Shown: positions 15,616-24,152 of the stretch, one piece after another | Position numbering within the stretch: position 1 is the stretch's first letter | Layout of the letters: each line of letters opens with the position of its first letter | From: CAWBOV01 sp963790525 | GTDB taxonomy: Bacteria > Actinomycetota > Actinomycetes > Mycobacteriales > Jatrophihabitantaceae | DNA length: 64,000 bases | Reading direction: 5' to 3' | Assembly (NCBI GenBank): GCA_963790525.1 | Contig: CAWBOV010000003.1 | Span: 620,001-684,000, forward strand | The notes under the pieces: generated by a model | Seen by the model: only the letters and a program-made list of their open reading frames with translations | Told to the model about the DNA's origin: nothing | Databases searched by the model: none | Made by a program: the position numbers and the translations under genes

Positions 15616-16584
15616 GTGGCCCTCGCGATCGGCGTCGACATCGGCGGAACCAAGGTGTCCGCTGGTGTCGTCGACGACTCCGGCGTGATCATCGACCGGG
15701 AGCGTCGCCCGACACCGAGCACCGACGTGGAGGAGACCGAACGCACCATCGCCGAGGTCGTGTCCGAGCTGCGCCGCCGCCACGAGATCGTCGCCGTCGG
15801 CATCGGCGCGGCGGGCTGGATCGCCAACGACCGGGCCACGGTGCTGTTCTCGCCGCATCTGGCCTGGCGCGACGAGCCGCTGCGCGATGCGCTGGTCGAT
15901 CGCATCGGCGTGCCGGTGCTCGTGGAGAACGACGGCAACGCCGCGGCCTGGGCGGAGTACCGCTTCGGCGCGGCGCGTCAGGCGGACGTCGCCGTGTGCA
16001 TCACGCTCGGGACGGGCATCGGGGGAGGGCTGGTGATCGGCGGGCGGCTGTACCGCGGCGCGTTCGGGGTCGGCTGCGAGTACGGCCACATGGCGGTCGT
16101 GCCCGGCGGGCGGCGCTGCGCCTGCGGGAACCGGGGGTGCTGGGAGATGTACGCCTCGGGCACCGCGCTCGCGCGCGACGCCCGGGAACTCGCGGAGGTG
16201 GCCCCGGTCGCGGCCCGCCGGCTCATGACGCTGGCCGATCACGACCTCAACAAGCTGACCGGGCCCATCGTCACGCAGGCCGCCCGTGACGGTGACGCGG
16301 CCGCCATCGAGATCTACACCGCGATGGGGCGCTGGCTGGGGCGGGGGATCGCGAATCTGGCCGCGGCGCTGGACCCCGATGTCTTCGTCATCGGCGGCGG
16401 CGTCTCCGAGGCGGGCGAGGAGCTGCTGCTGGACCCGGCGCGGCGGATGTTCGCCGAGAGCCTGACCGGGCGTGGCTTCCGCCCCGCGGCGCAGATCGCG
16501 CTGGCCGAGCTCGGTCCCGACGCCGGTCTGGTCGGGGCCGCCGACCTGGCCCGGCGGCAGGACCAGCACAATCAGCACCCGTGA
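15616..16584 (+). CDS. ROK-family glucokinase
   Basis: A 322-residue sugar kinase. The N-terminal ATP phosphate motif is IGVDIGGTKVSAGVV, the sugar-binding catalytic Asp lies in VENDGNAAAWAEY, and the ROK zinc signature is complete (EYGHMAVVPG then CACGNRGCWE with three Cys). FVIGGGVSEAGEELL is the adenine-binding segment. It phosphorylates glucose at C6 with ATP; in Streptomyces the homologue GlkA is also needed for carbon catabolite repression. The gene follows the CTWCPVC protein by 8 bp, and its stop overlaps the next start. Confidence 0.9.
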   Translation: MALAIGVDIGGTKVSAGVVDDSGVIIDRERRPTPSTDVEETERTIAEVVSELRRRHEIVAVGIGAAGWIANDRATVLFSPHLAWRDEPLRDALVDRIGVPVLVENDGNAAAWAEYRFGAARQADVAVCITLGTGIGGGLVIGGRLYRGAFGVGCEYGHMAVVPGGRRCACGNRGCWEMYASGTALARDARELAEVAPVAARRLMTLADHDLNKLTGPIVTQAARDGDAAAIEIYTAMGRWLGRGIANLAAALDPDVFVIGGGVSEAGEELLLDPARRMFAESLTGRGFRPAAQIALAELGPDAGLVGAADLARRQDQHNQHP

Positions 16585-17270
16585 CCAGGTTCCGCTTGAT
16601 GAGCTTCAACATCCGCGCGCTGCTCGATGACGGTGAGGCGGTGAGCCGGGTGATCCGCGCGGCAGCCCCGGACGTGGTCTGCATCCAGGAGGCGCCGCGA
16701 TTCCTGCGCTGGCGCTCCAGGTGCGCGGCCCTCGCCCGGCGCAGCGGGATGGTCGTCGTCGGCGGGGGCCGGCTGGCCGGGTCGAACCTCATCCTGTCCA
16801 CGCTGGGTGTGGACGTCGAGCAGACCCACGACATCCTGTTCACGCGGGACCCGAAACTGCACCTGCGGGGAACCGCGCTGGCGATCCTGCGGGTGCGCGG
16901 CGCCCGTGTCGCCGTCGCCGGCACGCATCTGGACCTCGAGGAGGGGCCGCGGCTGCGGCACGTCGGCGAGCTGCACGCCACGCTCGACCGGCTCGTGCCC
17001 GCCGGCGTGCCCGCGGTCGTCGCCGGGGACATGAACGCACTGCCCGACTCCGCGGTGTGGGCCGCACTCGCCCGGCGCGGCACGGACGCCTTCGCCGCGG
17101 CCGGGGAGGGAGACGGGTTCACCTACAGCGCGGTCTCACCGGTGCGCCGGATCGACGGGATCTTCGCCGATGCCCCGATCGAGGTGCGCAGCGCGGTCGT
17201 GCTCGACGGCGCGGACGTGCGGGTGGCCAGCGACCACCGTCCGCTGCTAGTGGAGCTCGAGCTGCCGTGA
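16581..17270 (+). CDS. Endonuclease/exonuclease/phosphatase-fold protein
   Basis: A 229-residue member of the EEP superfamily (DNase I/exonuclease III/sphingomyelinase fold). Motifs in order are MSFNIRALLDD (Asn), VVCIQEAP (metal-binding Glu), VAVAGTHLDLEEG (His), VVAGDMNALPDS (Asp-x-Asn) and VASDHRPLLVEL (Asp-His). All catalytic residues are kept, so it should be an active phosphodiesterase, on nucleic acid or lipid. It has no signal peptide. GTG16581 overlaps the glucokinase stop (GTGA). Confidence 0.85.
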   Translation: MTRFRLMSFNIRALLDDGEAVSRVIRAAAPDVVCIQEAPRFLRWRSRCAALARRSGMVVVGGGRLAGSNLILSTLGVDVEQTHDILFTRDPKLHLRGTALAILRVRGARVAVAGTHLDLEEGPRLRHVGELHATLDRLVPAGVPAVVAGDMNALPDSAVWAALARRGTDAFAAAGEGDGFTYSAVSPVRRIDGIFADAPIEVRSAVVLDGADVRVASDHRPLLVELELP

Positions 17271-17501
17271 CCCGAGCTCGGGCCGGACGGTCCGCACAGC
17301 GGCGAGCCAGCGTTCCAGGGGCAGCGAGCCCCGGCGCGCAGCGGTGATCCCCGCGTCCAGCAGCACCTCGTAGGGCGTGCCGGCAAGATCGCGAACCTGC
17401 GGCCTGGCCAGGAACGACTCGCGTTCCTCGTCGCCGAACTCGGTCGGCTCGTTACCTGTCAGCCTGCACCAGAGGGTGAAGACCTTCTCCTGGGATGTCA
17501 T
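17247..17501 (-). CDS. Small hypothetical protein
   Basis: An 84-residue soluble protein starting MTSQEKVFTLWCRLTGNE and ending ELGSRQLELH. No domain is recognised; it is predicted to be mostly helical. It overlaps the convergent EEP gene by 24 bp at the 3' ends. ATG17501 is used; a GTG one codon upstream is possible. It is the last gene of a minus-strand run behind a two-helix membrane protein and an esterase. Confidence 0.55.
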   Translation of the reverse strand: MTSQEKVFTLWCRLTGNEPTEFGDEERESFLARPQVRDLAGTPYEVLLDAGITAARRGSLPLERWLAAVRTVRPELGSRQLELH

Positions 17502-17593
17502 CACCCGTTCAGGGTGAGCTGCGAAGGTGGCCGGGCTTGGTCCGGAACGTGTCGTTTCGAAGATCTTTGTACGACGATCAGGAACGGCCGATG

Positions 17594-18319
17594 TCAGACC
17601 ACGGCCCCGTCGTCGCCGCTGTCGTCGGCCTCGTTGTGCTCGCGCAGCCGGGCGATGAGCACGCCCGCGCCGGTGAGCATCAGGATGATCCCGAACGGGA
17701 AGGTGAAGTCGCCCGGGAATCCGACATCCGTGCCGAAGACGATGCACAGCAGACCGAGGACGATCAGCAGCACGGCACCGACCGTGGCCGCGGCCGGTAT
17801 CGGCAGCGGCGGGGGTGGCGGTGGCTCGAAGTGCTCCTCGACGTCGGCCTCCTCGGCCGGCGTCCACGTCCGCCCGGCCGACGCGGCGGCCGCGCGGTAC
17901 AGGTCGGCGTGCTCGTCCAGGTCGGCGAGTCCGGGGGAGTCGTCGAAGCCGGCCATGATCTTGCGGAACTCCGCGTCCGTGTCGATCCCGGCCAGGATGT
18001 CCGGGCGGGTGGGACCGGGGGAGTCCTCGTCGGGTGTGGCGACGGGGTCGCCGGCCTCCTCCGCGGCGGCCAGGACGACCTCGCGGGCCGCCCCCCGCTG
18101 CTCGGCCTCGACGTACAACCGCTCGACCGGGCCCGAACTCGGGCGGCTCACGGTGACGCGCGGGTCGCTCGGCGGTTCCAGGTAGGCCGCGATCTCGGCC
18201 AGTTTCAGCAGGTCGAGGAGGTGGTCTCCCAACCGCGGGTCGACGTCGGCCAGCGGCACGAAGGCGTCGGCGCGCAGGCCGTTGTCCCTTCGCTGCGGTG
18301 GGACGTCGTAGGCGGACAC
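17594..18319 (-). CDS. Two-helix membrane protein with acidic cytoplasmic head
   Basis: A 241-residue protein of unknown function. Residues 1-170 are soluble and acidic. A polyproline EPPPPPPLPIP leads into two transmembrane helices (about 176-196, with IVLGLLCIVFG, and 207-226, FPFGIILMLTGAGVLIARL) and a short acidic tail. The architecture is common in Streptomyces and relatives next to the downstream-encoded esterase as far as I recall. It lies 7 bp after the esterase stop and is almost certainly co-transcribed with it. Confidence 0.7.
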   Translation of the reverse strand: MSAYDVPPQRRDNGLRADAFVPLADVDPRLGDHLLDLLKLAEIAAYLEPPSDPRVTVSRPSSGPVERLYVEAEQRGAAREVVLAAAEEAGDPVATPDEDSPGPTRPDILAGIDTDAEFRKIMAGFDDSPGLADLDEHADLYRAAAASAGRTWTPAEEADVEEHFEPPPPPPLPIPAAATVGAVLLIVLGLLCIVFGTDVGFPGDFTFPFGIILMLTGAGVLIARLREHNEADDSGDDGAVV

Positions 18320-18326
18320 GTCGAGC

Positions 18327-19088
18327 TCACGCCGTCGTGCGGGTGAGGTCGCGGATGAAGTCGATGCTGCCGCTGAAGATGGTGTCGGCGTCGTTGTCCA
18401 GCGTGGCCACGTGATAGCTGTTCTCGAGCCAGACCTGGCGCACGGTGGTGTTCGTCGTCCCGTCGGCGAGCAACCGGGCCGAGAGCGGCTCGACGACGTG
18501 GTCCTCGCGGCTGGTGTACAGCAGGATCGGCGCGGTGACCTTGCCGAGCGCGGGTGTGACGACGCGCCACAGGTCCTGCAGTGAGACGAAGGCGCGGACG
18601 GGCGTGCGGTCGTAGCCGTTCTCGTCGCCGCCGGCCTTGATGTCGCTTCCGATGCCCTTCTGGCTGGGCACCGCCCACGCCACGTAGCGGGCCAGCTTGG
18701 CGTCCAGGCGCGGCGTGCCGTAGGAGGGGTTCACGAGCACCACACCGGAGATCGCGTCGCCGTAGTCCTCGGCGAGCTTGGTCACCAGCGTGCCGCCCAT
18801 CGAGAGCCCGCAGACGAACACCTGCTCGCAGCGCGCGGCCAGGTCGGAGTAGGCGCGCTCGACCTCGCCGTACCACTGCGGCCAGCGGGTCGTGTTCATC
18901 TCCTGCCACGTCGTGCCGTGGCCGGGCAGCCGCGGCAGGCGCACCGTGTAGCCGGCCGCCGCGATCTTCTCGGCCCAGGGGCGCATGCTCGCCGGGGTAC
19001 CGGTGAACCCGTGCGAGAGCACGACGCCGACCGGGCCTCCGTCGGCGGAGTACGGCTCGGCGCCGGGCAGCAGCGGGATGGTCGCCAT
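18327..19088 (-). CDS. Alpha/beta hydrolase, carboxylesterase/monoacylglycerol lipase type
   Basis: A 253-residue lipase-like hydrolase. The nucleophile is Ser96 in GLSMGGT, with Asp196 in SREDHVV and His226 in NSYHVAT completing the triad. The oxyanion region VVLSHGFTGTPASM and cap residues RLPGHGTTWQEM match the Est30/monoacylglycerol lipase group. No signal peptide, so it acts inside the cell on small esters or lipids. It is divergent from the PlsC acyltransferase gene, with a 193-bp shared promoter region. Confidence 0.88.
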   Translation of the reverse strand: MATIPLLPGAEPYSADGGPVGVVLSHGFTGTPASMRPWAEKIAAAGYTVRLPRLPGHGTTWQEMNTTRWPQWYGEVERAYSDLAARCEQVFVCGLSMGGTLVTKLAEDYGDAISGVVLVNPSYGTPRLDAKLARYVAWAVPSQKGIGSDIKAGGDENGYDRTPVRAFVSLQDLWRVVTPALGKVTAPILLYTSREDHVVEPLSARLLADGTTNTTVRQVWLENSYHVATLDNDADTIFSGSIDFIRDLTRTTA

Positions 19089-19155
19089 CGGGTCGGTATG
19101 CCTTTCTCACGTGGTGCAACGATCGGCGTGGCGCCGACGCGGGCGCCGTTGCGCG

Positions 19156-19185
19156 TTGTACGCGTGACGGTACCGGCACTAGTGT
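19156..19185 (+). promoter_or_regulatory. Putative sigma-70 promoter for acyltransferase gene
   Basis: TTGTAC (19156-19161), an 18-bp spacer and TAGTGT (19180-19185) lie about 97 bp before the PlsC start in the divergent intergenic region. Confidence 0.45.
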
Positions 19186-19281
19186 CACCCGCGTCAGGGA
19201 CACCTGAGACATTCACACCGATCGAGCGCACCACCGCCTGCGGGGCGGGTGCAGCGGACGTCCAGGGAGGAACACGGTCGA

Positions 19282-20052
19282 ATGCTCTACTGGATCCTCA
19301 AGAGCGTCGTGCTGGGTCCCTGGCTGAAGCTGTTCTGGCGCCCGCGGGTCGAGGGTCTGGAGAACGTCCCCAGTGAGGGACCGGCGATCATCGCGAGCAA
19401 CCACCTGTCCTTCTCCGACTCGCTGTTCATGCCGGTGGTCGTTCCCCGGCGCGTGACGTTCCTGGCCAAGGCCGAGTACTTCACCACGCCCGGGTTCAAG
19501 GGCTTCCTGTCCCGGCTGTTCTTCGGCGCCATCGGCCAGGTCCCGATCGACCGCAACGACGCCGACGCCTCCCTCGCCGCCCTCAACACCGGTGTGCGGA
19601 TCCTGCGGCGGGGCGACCTGCTGGCGATCTATCCGGAGGGCACCCGCTCCCACGACGGGCGGCTCTACCGCGGCAAGACCGGCGTGGCCCGCATGGCGCT
19701 CGAGGCGAAGGTGCTCGTGATCCCGTGCGCCATGATCGGCACCGACATCATCCAGCCCACCGGTCGCAAGATCCCCAAGCTGCGCCCGCGGCCGGGCATC
19801 CGCTTCGGCAAGCCGCTGGACTTCTCCCGCTACGACGGACTGGCCGGTGATCGCTTCGTGGAGCGCTCGATGACCGACGAGATCATGTACGAACTCATGC
19901 TGCTGTCGGGGCAGGAGTACGTCGACCTGTACGCCGCGAAGGTCAAGGCCGCCGCGGGTGCCGACCTCGGGTTCGGCGCGGCCGAGCGCACCGTCGTCAA
20001 GCCGGACCCGCGCGAATCGGCCGACCGCCTGCCCACCCGCCGAGCGAGCTGA
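19282..20052 (+). CDS. 1-acylglycerol-3-phosphate acyltransferase (PlsC family)
   Basis: A 256-residue membrane-associated acyltransferase. The catalytic NHLSFSD box (HX4D) is at residues 40-46, the PEGTRS phosphate-binding block at 118-123, and a basic C-terminal region follows. The family attaches the second acyl chain to lysophosphatidic acid in phospholipid synthesis; related actinobacterial proteins acylate other lipids. It matches Rv2182c by position. ATG19282 is preferred over an upstream GTG (19249) because CAGGGAGGA lies about 11 nt before it and the family begins MxYWxLK. Confidence 0.85.
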   Translation: MLYWILKSVVLGPWLKLFWRPRVEGLENVPSEGPAIIASNHLSFSDSLFMPVVVPRRVTFLAKAEYFTTPGFKGFLSRLFFGAIGQVPIDRNDADASLAALNTGVRILRRGDLLAIYPEGTRSHDGRLYRGKTGVARMALEAKVLVIPCAMIGTDIIQPTGRKIPKLRPRPGIRFGKPLDFSRYDGLAGDRFVERSMTDEIMYELMLLSGQEYVDLYAAKVKAAAGADLGFGAAERTVVKPDPRESADRLPTRRAS

Positions 20053-20064
20053 CACGACACCGGC

Positions 20065-20565
20065 GTGAGATTCTTCTACGACTGCGAGTTCATCGAGGAC
20101 GGCCGCACCATCGACCTCGTCTCGATCGGTGTCGTCGCCGAGGACGGGCGCGAGTTCTACGCCGTGTCGACCGAGTTCGACCCCGACCGGGCGAACCCAT
20201 GGGTGCGGCGCAACGTGCTGGACCAGCTCCCGTCGCCCTCGTCGCCGGTATGGCTGCCGCGGGAGCGGATCCGCGACGACCTCATGGCGTTCCTGGTGAC
20301 CGGCGGCGGCCGCATCGAGCTGTGGGCCTGGATGGCGGCCTACGACCACGTGTGCCTGGCCCAGCTCTGGGGGGACATGCGCGCGCTCCCGCGGCTGATC
20401 CCGCGCTTCACCCACGATCTGCGGCAGCGGTGGGAGGACGCCGGCTCGCCGGCCGTGCCGGTCGCGCCGCCGGACCAGCACGACGCGCTCGCCGATGCCC
20501 GGCACAACCTCGCGCGCTGGGCCGCGATCCAGGCGGCCGGAGGTCTGCACCGCGACGTCGGCTGA
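20065..20565 (+). CDS. DEDDh 3'-5' exoribonuclease (Rv2179c-like)
   Basis: A 166-residue exonuclease. The catalytic acidic residues are Asp6 and Glu8 (FYDCEFIEDG), Asp94 (AAYDHVCLAQ), and His139 with Asp144 in QHDALADARHN, the full DEDDh set. M. tuberculosis Rv2179c, its apparent orthologue, is a Mg-dependent RNase that trims single-stranded 3' overhangs and founds its own subfamily. The gene starts with GTG 13 bp after the acyltransferase stop, so the two share a transcript. Confidence 0.85.
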   Translation: MRFFYDCEFIEDGRTIDLVSIGVVAEDGREFYAVSTEFDPDRANPWVRRNVLDQLPSPSSPVWLPRERIRDDLMAFLVTGGGRIELWAWMAAYDHVCLAQLWGDMRALPRLIPRFTHDLRQRWEDAGSPAVPVAPPDQHDALADARHNLARWAAIQAAGGLHRDVG

Positions 20566-20648
20566 CGGACGGGTGTTTCCGGCAGCGACGCGCCGCGTTT
20601 CCGGCAGTGGCTTTGCTCTCCCCCCGCGCTGGGGCAGGATCACCAACC

Positions 20649-21677
20649 ATGCGTATCGGAGTGCTCACCGGCGGCGGAGACTGCCCGGGGCTGAATGCCG
20701 TCATCCGTGCCGTCGTCCGCAAGGGTGTCGGCGTCTACGGCTACGAGTTCCTCGGTTTCCGGGACGGTTGGAAGGGCCCGCTCGAGGGCCTGACGATGGA
20801 ACTCGGCGTGGCCCAGGTCCGTGGCATCCTGCCCCGCGGCGGCACGATCCTCGGCTCGTCGCGCACCAACCCGTTCAGCGTGGAGGGCGGCGTCGGCCGG
20901 ATCCGTGACAACCTCCACAACCTCGGCGTCGACGCGCTGATCGCGATCGGCGGCGAGGACACGCTGGGCGTGGCGACGAAGCTGGGCGATCTGGGCGTCA
21001 ACGTGGTCGGGGTGCCGAAGACGATCGACAACGACCTCAACGCCACCGACTACACGTTCGGCTTCGACACCGCGCTGAACATCGCGATGGAGGCCATCGA
21101 CCGCCTGCACACCACCGCCGAGTCCCACCACCGCGCGCTGATCGTCGAGGTCATGGGACGTCACGCCGGGTGGATCGCCCTGCACGCCGGCCTGGCCGGC
21201 GGCGCGAACGTGATCCTCATCCCCGAGCAGCCGTTCTCCCTGGACCGGGTCTGCTCCTACGTGGAGAGCCGGTTCCAGAGCCAGTACGCGCCGATCGTGG
21301 TCGTCTCCGAGGGCGCCACCCCGGCCGATGCCGAGGGCGAGCTGACCTTGGCGCAGGGCACCGACGCGTTCGGCCACGCCCGGCTCGGCGGGATCGGGGA
21401 CTGGCTCGCCCGCCAGATCGAGGAGCGGACCGGCAAGGAGGCGCGGACGACCGTCCTCGGGCACATCCAGCGTGGCGGCACCCCGACCGCGTTCGACCGG
21501 GTGCTGGCCACCAGGTTCGGACTGCACGCGATCGACGCCGTGCACGACGGTGACTACGGGACGATGGTCGCCCTGCGCGGCACCGACATCGTCCGCGTGC
21601 ATCTGGCCGAAGCCACCGAGAAGCTCAAGCTCGTCAGCCCGGCGCTGTACGCCGAGGCCGAGGTGTTCTTCGGGTAG
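20649..21677 (+). CDS. 6-phosphofructokinase, PPi-dependent type by active-site residues
   Basis: A 342-residue phosphofructokinase. The phosphoryl-donor site reads GGEDT with Asp104, and PKTIDND has Lys124. Asp104 plus Lys124 is the known signature of pyrophosphate-dependent PFKs, whereas ATP enzymes have Gly at 104. The catalytic TIDND Asp and the MGRHAGWIAL fructose-6-phosphate segment are intact. The enzyme should interconvert fructose 6-phosphate and fructose 1,6-bisphosphate, reversibly if PPi is the donor, as in Amycolatopsis. ATG20649 starts the MRIGVLTGGG motif directly. It stands alone between an exoribonuclease and uppP. Confidence 0.9.
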   Translation: MRIGVLTGGGDCPGLNAVIRAVVRKGVGVYGYEFLGFRDGWKGPLEGLTMELGVAQVRGILPRGGTILGSSRTNPFSVEGGVGRIRDNLHNLGVDALIAIGGEDTLGVATKLGDLGVNVVGVPKTIDNDLNATDYTFGFDTALNIAMEAIDRLHTTAESHHRALIVEVMGRHAGWIALHAGLAGGANVILIPEQPFSLDRVCSYVESRFQSQYAPIVVVSEGATPADAEGELTLAQGTDAFGHARLGGIGDWLARQIEERTGKEARTTVLGHIQRGGTPTAFDRVLATRFGLHAIDAVHDGDYGTMVALRGTDIVRVHLAEATEKLKLVSPALYAEAEVFFG

Positions 21678-21762
21678 CGGCACCGCCCGAACGGCGACCG
21701 TGCAGCGGAGCTCACAACGGCCCCACACACGGTCTACATGTGCCGTCGGACAGACTGCTGGC

Positions 21763-22665
21763 ATGTCGCATCTGAGCTGGGTCGAAGCCGGCGTCGTAGG
21801 ACTCATGCAGGGGGTCGCCGAGCTGTTCCCGGTGAGCAGCCTGGGCCACAGCGTGTTGATTCCCGCGGTGGTGGGTGGCAGCTGGGCCCGCGACCTCGAC
21901 GTCAGCAGGGCCGAGTCGCCGTACCTGGCCTTCATCGTCGGCCTGCACGTCGCGACGGCGATCGCGCTCATCATCTACTTCTGGCGGGACTGGCTGCGGA
22001 TCATCGGCGGTCTGTTCACGTCCATCCGCTACCGCCGGGTCAGCACCGCCGAGGAGCGGCTGGCCTGGATGCTGATCCTCGCCACGATCCCGGTCGGGCT
22101 GGTCGGTCTGCTGTTCGAGCATCCGATCCGGACCATCCTGGCCAAGCCCTCGCCGACCGCGGTCTTCCTGATGATCAACGGGCTGGTGCTGTTCGCAGCC
22201 GACCGCTGGCGCCGGCGGGCGCCCGAGCTGGTCGAGACCGAGAGCGGCCTGGACCCGCACTCCGGCGTCGCGTCCGACGGGCGCCTGGCGCGCCTGACGA
22301 TGGTGCGGGCGGTGGTGATCGGCTCCGCGCAGATCGCCGCGCTGGCGCCCGGGATCAGCCGCTCGGGAGTGACGATGGCCGCCGGCCTGCGCCGCGGCCT
22401 GGACCACGAGGACGCGGCGCGGTTCTCCTTCCTGCTCGCCACCCCGGTCATCCTGGCGGCCGGCGTGCTCAAGCTGCCGGATCTGGCCGGTCCGCTCGGC
22501 GACGGCATCCGCGGTCAGGTGATCTTCGGCAGTGTCCTGTCCGGCGTCGGCGCGTACCTCAGCGTCCGGTTCCTCAGCAGGTACTTCCGCTCCAACTCGC
22601 TGCGCCCGTTCGCCTGGTACTGCCTCGTCGCCGGCGCCGTGGCGCTGGTGCTCGTCAACCGTTGA
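21763..22665 (+). CDS. uppP: Undecaprenyl-diphosphatase (BacA/UppP)
   Basis: A 300-residue integral membrane phosphatase that recycles undecaprenyl pyrophosphate to the lipid carrier used for peptidoglycan and other envelope polymers. The two signature regions are present: GVAELFPVSSLGHSVL (Glu-rich motif 1, with AEL replacing the common TEF) and APGISRSGVTMAAGL (motif 2 with the catalytic Arg and Ser). About eight hydrophobic helices are visible. Such proteins with the LGH variant form a second UppP clade in actinobacteria. It links functionally to the dcw genes at the right end of the window. Confidence 0.9.
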   Translation: MSHLSWVEAGVVGLMQGVAELFPVSSLGHSVLIPAVVGGSWARDLDVSRAESPYLAFIVGLHVATAIALIIYFWRDWLRIIGGLFTSIRYRRVSTAEERLAWMLILATIPVGLVGLLFEHPIRTILAKPSPTAVFLMINGLVLFAADRWRRRAPELVETESGLDPHSGVASDGRLARLTMVRAVVIGSAQIAALAPGISRSGVTMAAGLRRGLDHEDAARFSFLLATPVILAAGVLKLPDLAGPLGDGIRGQVIFGSVLSGVGAYLSVRFLSRYFRSNSLRPFAWYCLVAGAVALVLVNR

Positions 22666-22703
22666 CGGCGCGCGCGGCGGAGTCGCCGCGGGGCCGCACT
22701 GGG

Positions 22704-24152
22704 TCAGAGCGAGTCGGGCAGGACCACCGTGACGTGGGCGCCGCCCTCGGGGGCGTTCGCGACCGAGGCGACCCCCCCGTGGGCCACCACCAGGCTGGAC
22801 ACGATGGCCAGGCCCAGTCCGGATCCGGTGCGCGATCCGGAGTCGTGGCCGCGTGAGATGTCCGCCCGGCGGAACCGGTCGAACGCGTGCGGCAGGAAGG
22901 CCTCGGGGAATCCGGGTCCGGTGTCCACGACGTCCATGACCAGCGTCGACCCGGCGGGCGTGGCCGACAGGGTCACGGTGCCCCCCTTCGGCGTGTGCCG
23001 CAGCGCGTTGGTGAGCAGGTTGTCCACGATCTGACGCATCGCCCCGGGGTCGACGGAGGCGAGCAGGTCCTCGGGGGCGCTGACCTCGACGGCAACGCCC
23101 GCCGCGTCGCTGACACCGCGCTGGCTGCGGACGGCGGTCGCGAGCAGGGACGTGACGTCCACGGCCTCGCGGGTCAGCAGTTCGACGCCGCTGTCCGCCT
23201 CGGCGAGCAGCAGCAGACCTTCGCAGAGCGCGCTGAGCCGCCCCACCTCCGCACGGGCGTAGGCGACGGCCTCGCGCAGCTCGAGGGAGCTGCGGTTCGG
23301 GCGATCGGCGAGCTCGAGCTCCATGCTGAGGACCGACAGCGGGGTGCGCAGCTCGTGCCCGGCATCGGCCACGAAGTTGCGCTGCCGGTCCATCGAGGCG
23401 TGCAGCCGGTCGAGGAGCCGGTTGAACGTCCGGCCGAGCGCGGCGAGCTCGGCGGTGCCGGCCGCGTGCTCGCTCAGCCTGGCGTCCGGGTCGCCGTCGC
23501 CGAGTTCGGCGACCTCCGCCCGCATCCGCTCCACCGGCTTGAGGGCGGCACCTGCGAGCACCCAGGAGCCGAGGGCGATGGTCGCCAGGAGCGGGATCGA
23601 CCACAGCAGCAGGGTCCGGTCGACCTCGTCCTCGGAACTGTCCAGCGGTCCGGTGTCCGCGCCGACGACGACCACCCAGGTGCCGTCCTTCAGGGTCACC
23701 GGGCTCGCGAGCAGCCGCAGCCGGGAGTTGTCCACCGTCGCGGTCACGAAGATCTGATGCCGGCGGGCCGCGGCCAGGTCGATGGGCAGGGCACCTATGC
23801 CGGACGGTTCGGCGGCGCGCAGCGTGCCGTCGGGGGAGTAGATCGCGTTGAGAGACTCGGTCTCGCGCACCCGCGCCCCCGCGCGGGCGGCGCGCCGAGC
23901 GCCCACGGCGGGAGTGAGCGGGGTGCCGTCGGCGGGGTTCGTCGCCGCCTTCAGATCGGTGGCGATCGCGCCGATGCGGTCGGACAGGGAGCCGTCCAGG
24001 CTGCGGCGCAGCCCGTTGCCCAGCTCCCAGCGGAACAGCAGCCCGCCGGCACCGACGACGAAGATCCCCGCGACGATGGAGATGGCGACCAGCCGGCCGC
24101 GCAGGCTCCGCGGCCACGCCGGGATGCTCCGGCGGCGGCCGCCGCCGGTCAC
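22704..24152 (-). CDS. Sensor histidine kinase
   Basis: A 482-residue membrane kinase. Transmembrane helices at about 20-41 and 181-202 flank a 140-residue extracytoplasmic sensor domain. HAMP follows (LKPVERMRAEVAEL), then the H-box with His266 in VADAGHELRTPLS, the N-box DNLLTNALRHTPKG and the G-boxes DTGPGFP and SGLGLAIV. It should phosphorylate the OmpR-type regulator whose gene overlaps by 4 bp. The signal sensed is unknown; no target gene is obvious, although the adjacent uppP is convergent. Confidence 0.9.
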   Translation of the reverse strand: MTGGGRRRSIPAWPRSLRGRLVAISIVAGIFVVGAGGLLFRWELGNGLRRSLDGSLSDRIGAIATDLKAATNPADGTPLTPAVGARRAARAGARVRETESLNAIYSPDGTLRAAEPSGIGALPIDLAAARRHQIFVTATVDNSRLRLLASPVTLKDGTWVVVVGADTGPLDSSEDEVDRTLLLWSIPLLATIALGSWVLAGAALKPVERMRAEVAELGDGDPDARLSEHAAGTAELAALGRTFNRLLDRLHASMDRQRNFVADAGHELRTPLSVLSMELELADRPNRSSLELREAVAYARAEVGRLSALCEGLLLLAEADSGVELLTREAVDVTSLLATAVRSQRGVSDAAGVAVEVSAPEDLLASVDPGAMRQIVDNLLTNALRHTPKGGTVTLSATPAGSTLVMDVVDTGPGFPEAFLPHAFDRFRRADISRGHDSGSRTGSGLGLAIVSSLVVAHGGVASVANAPEGGAHVTVVLPDSL

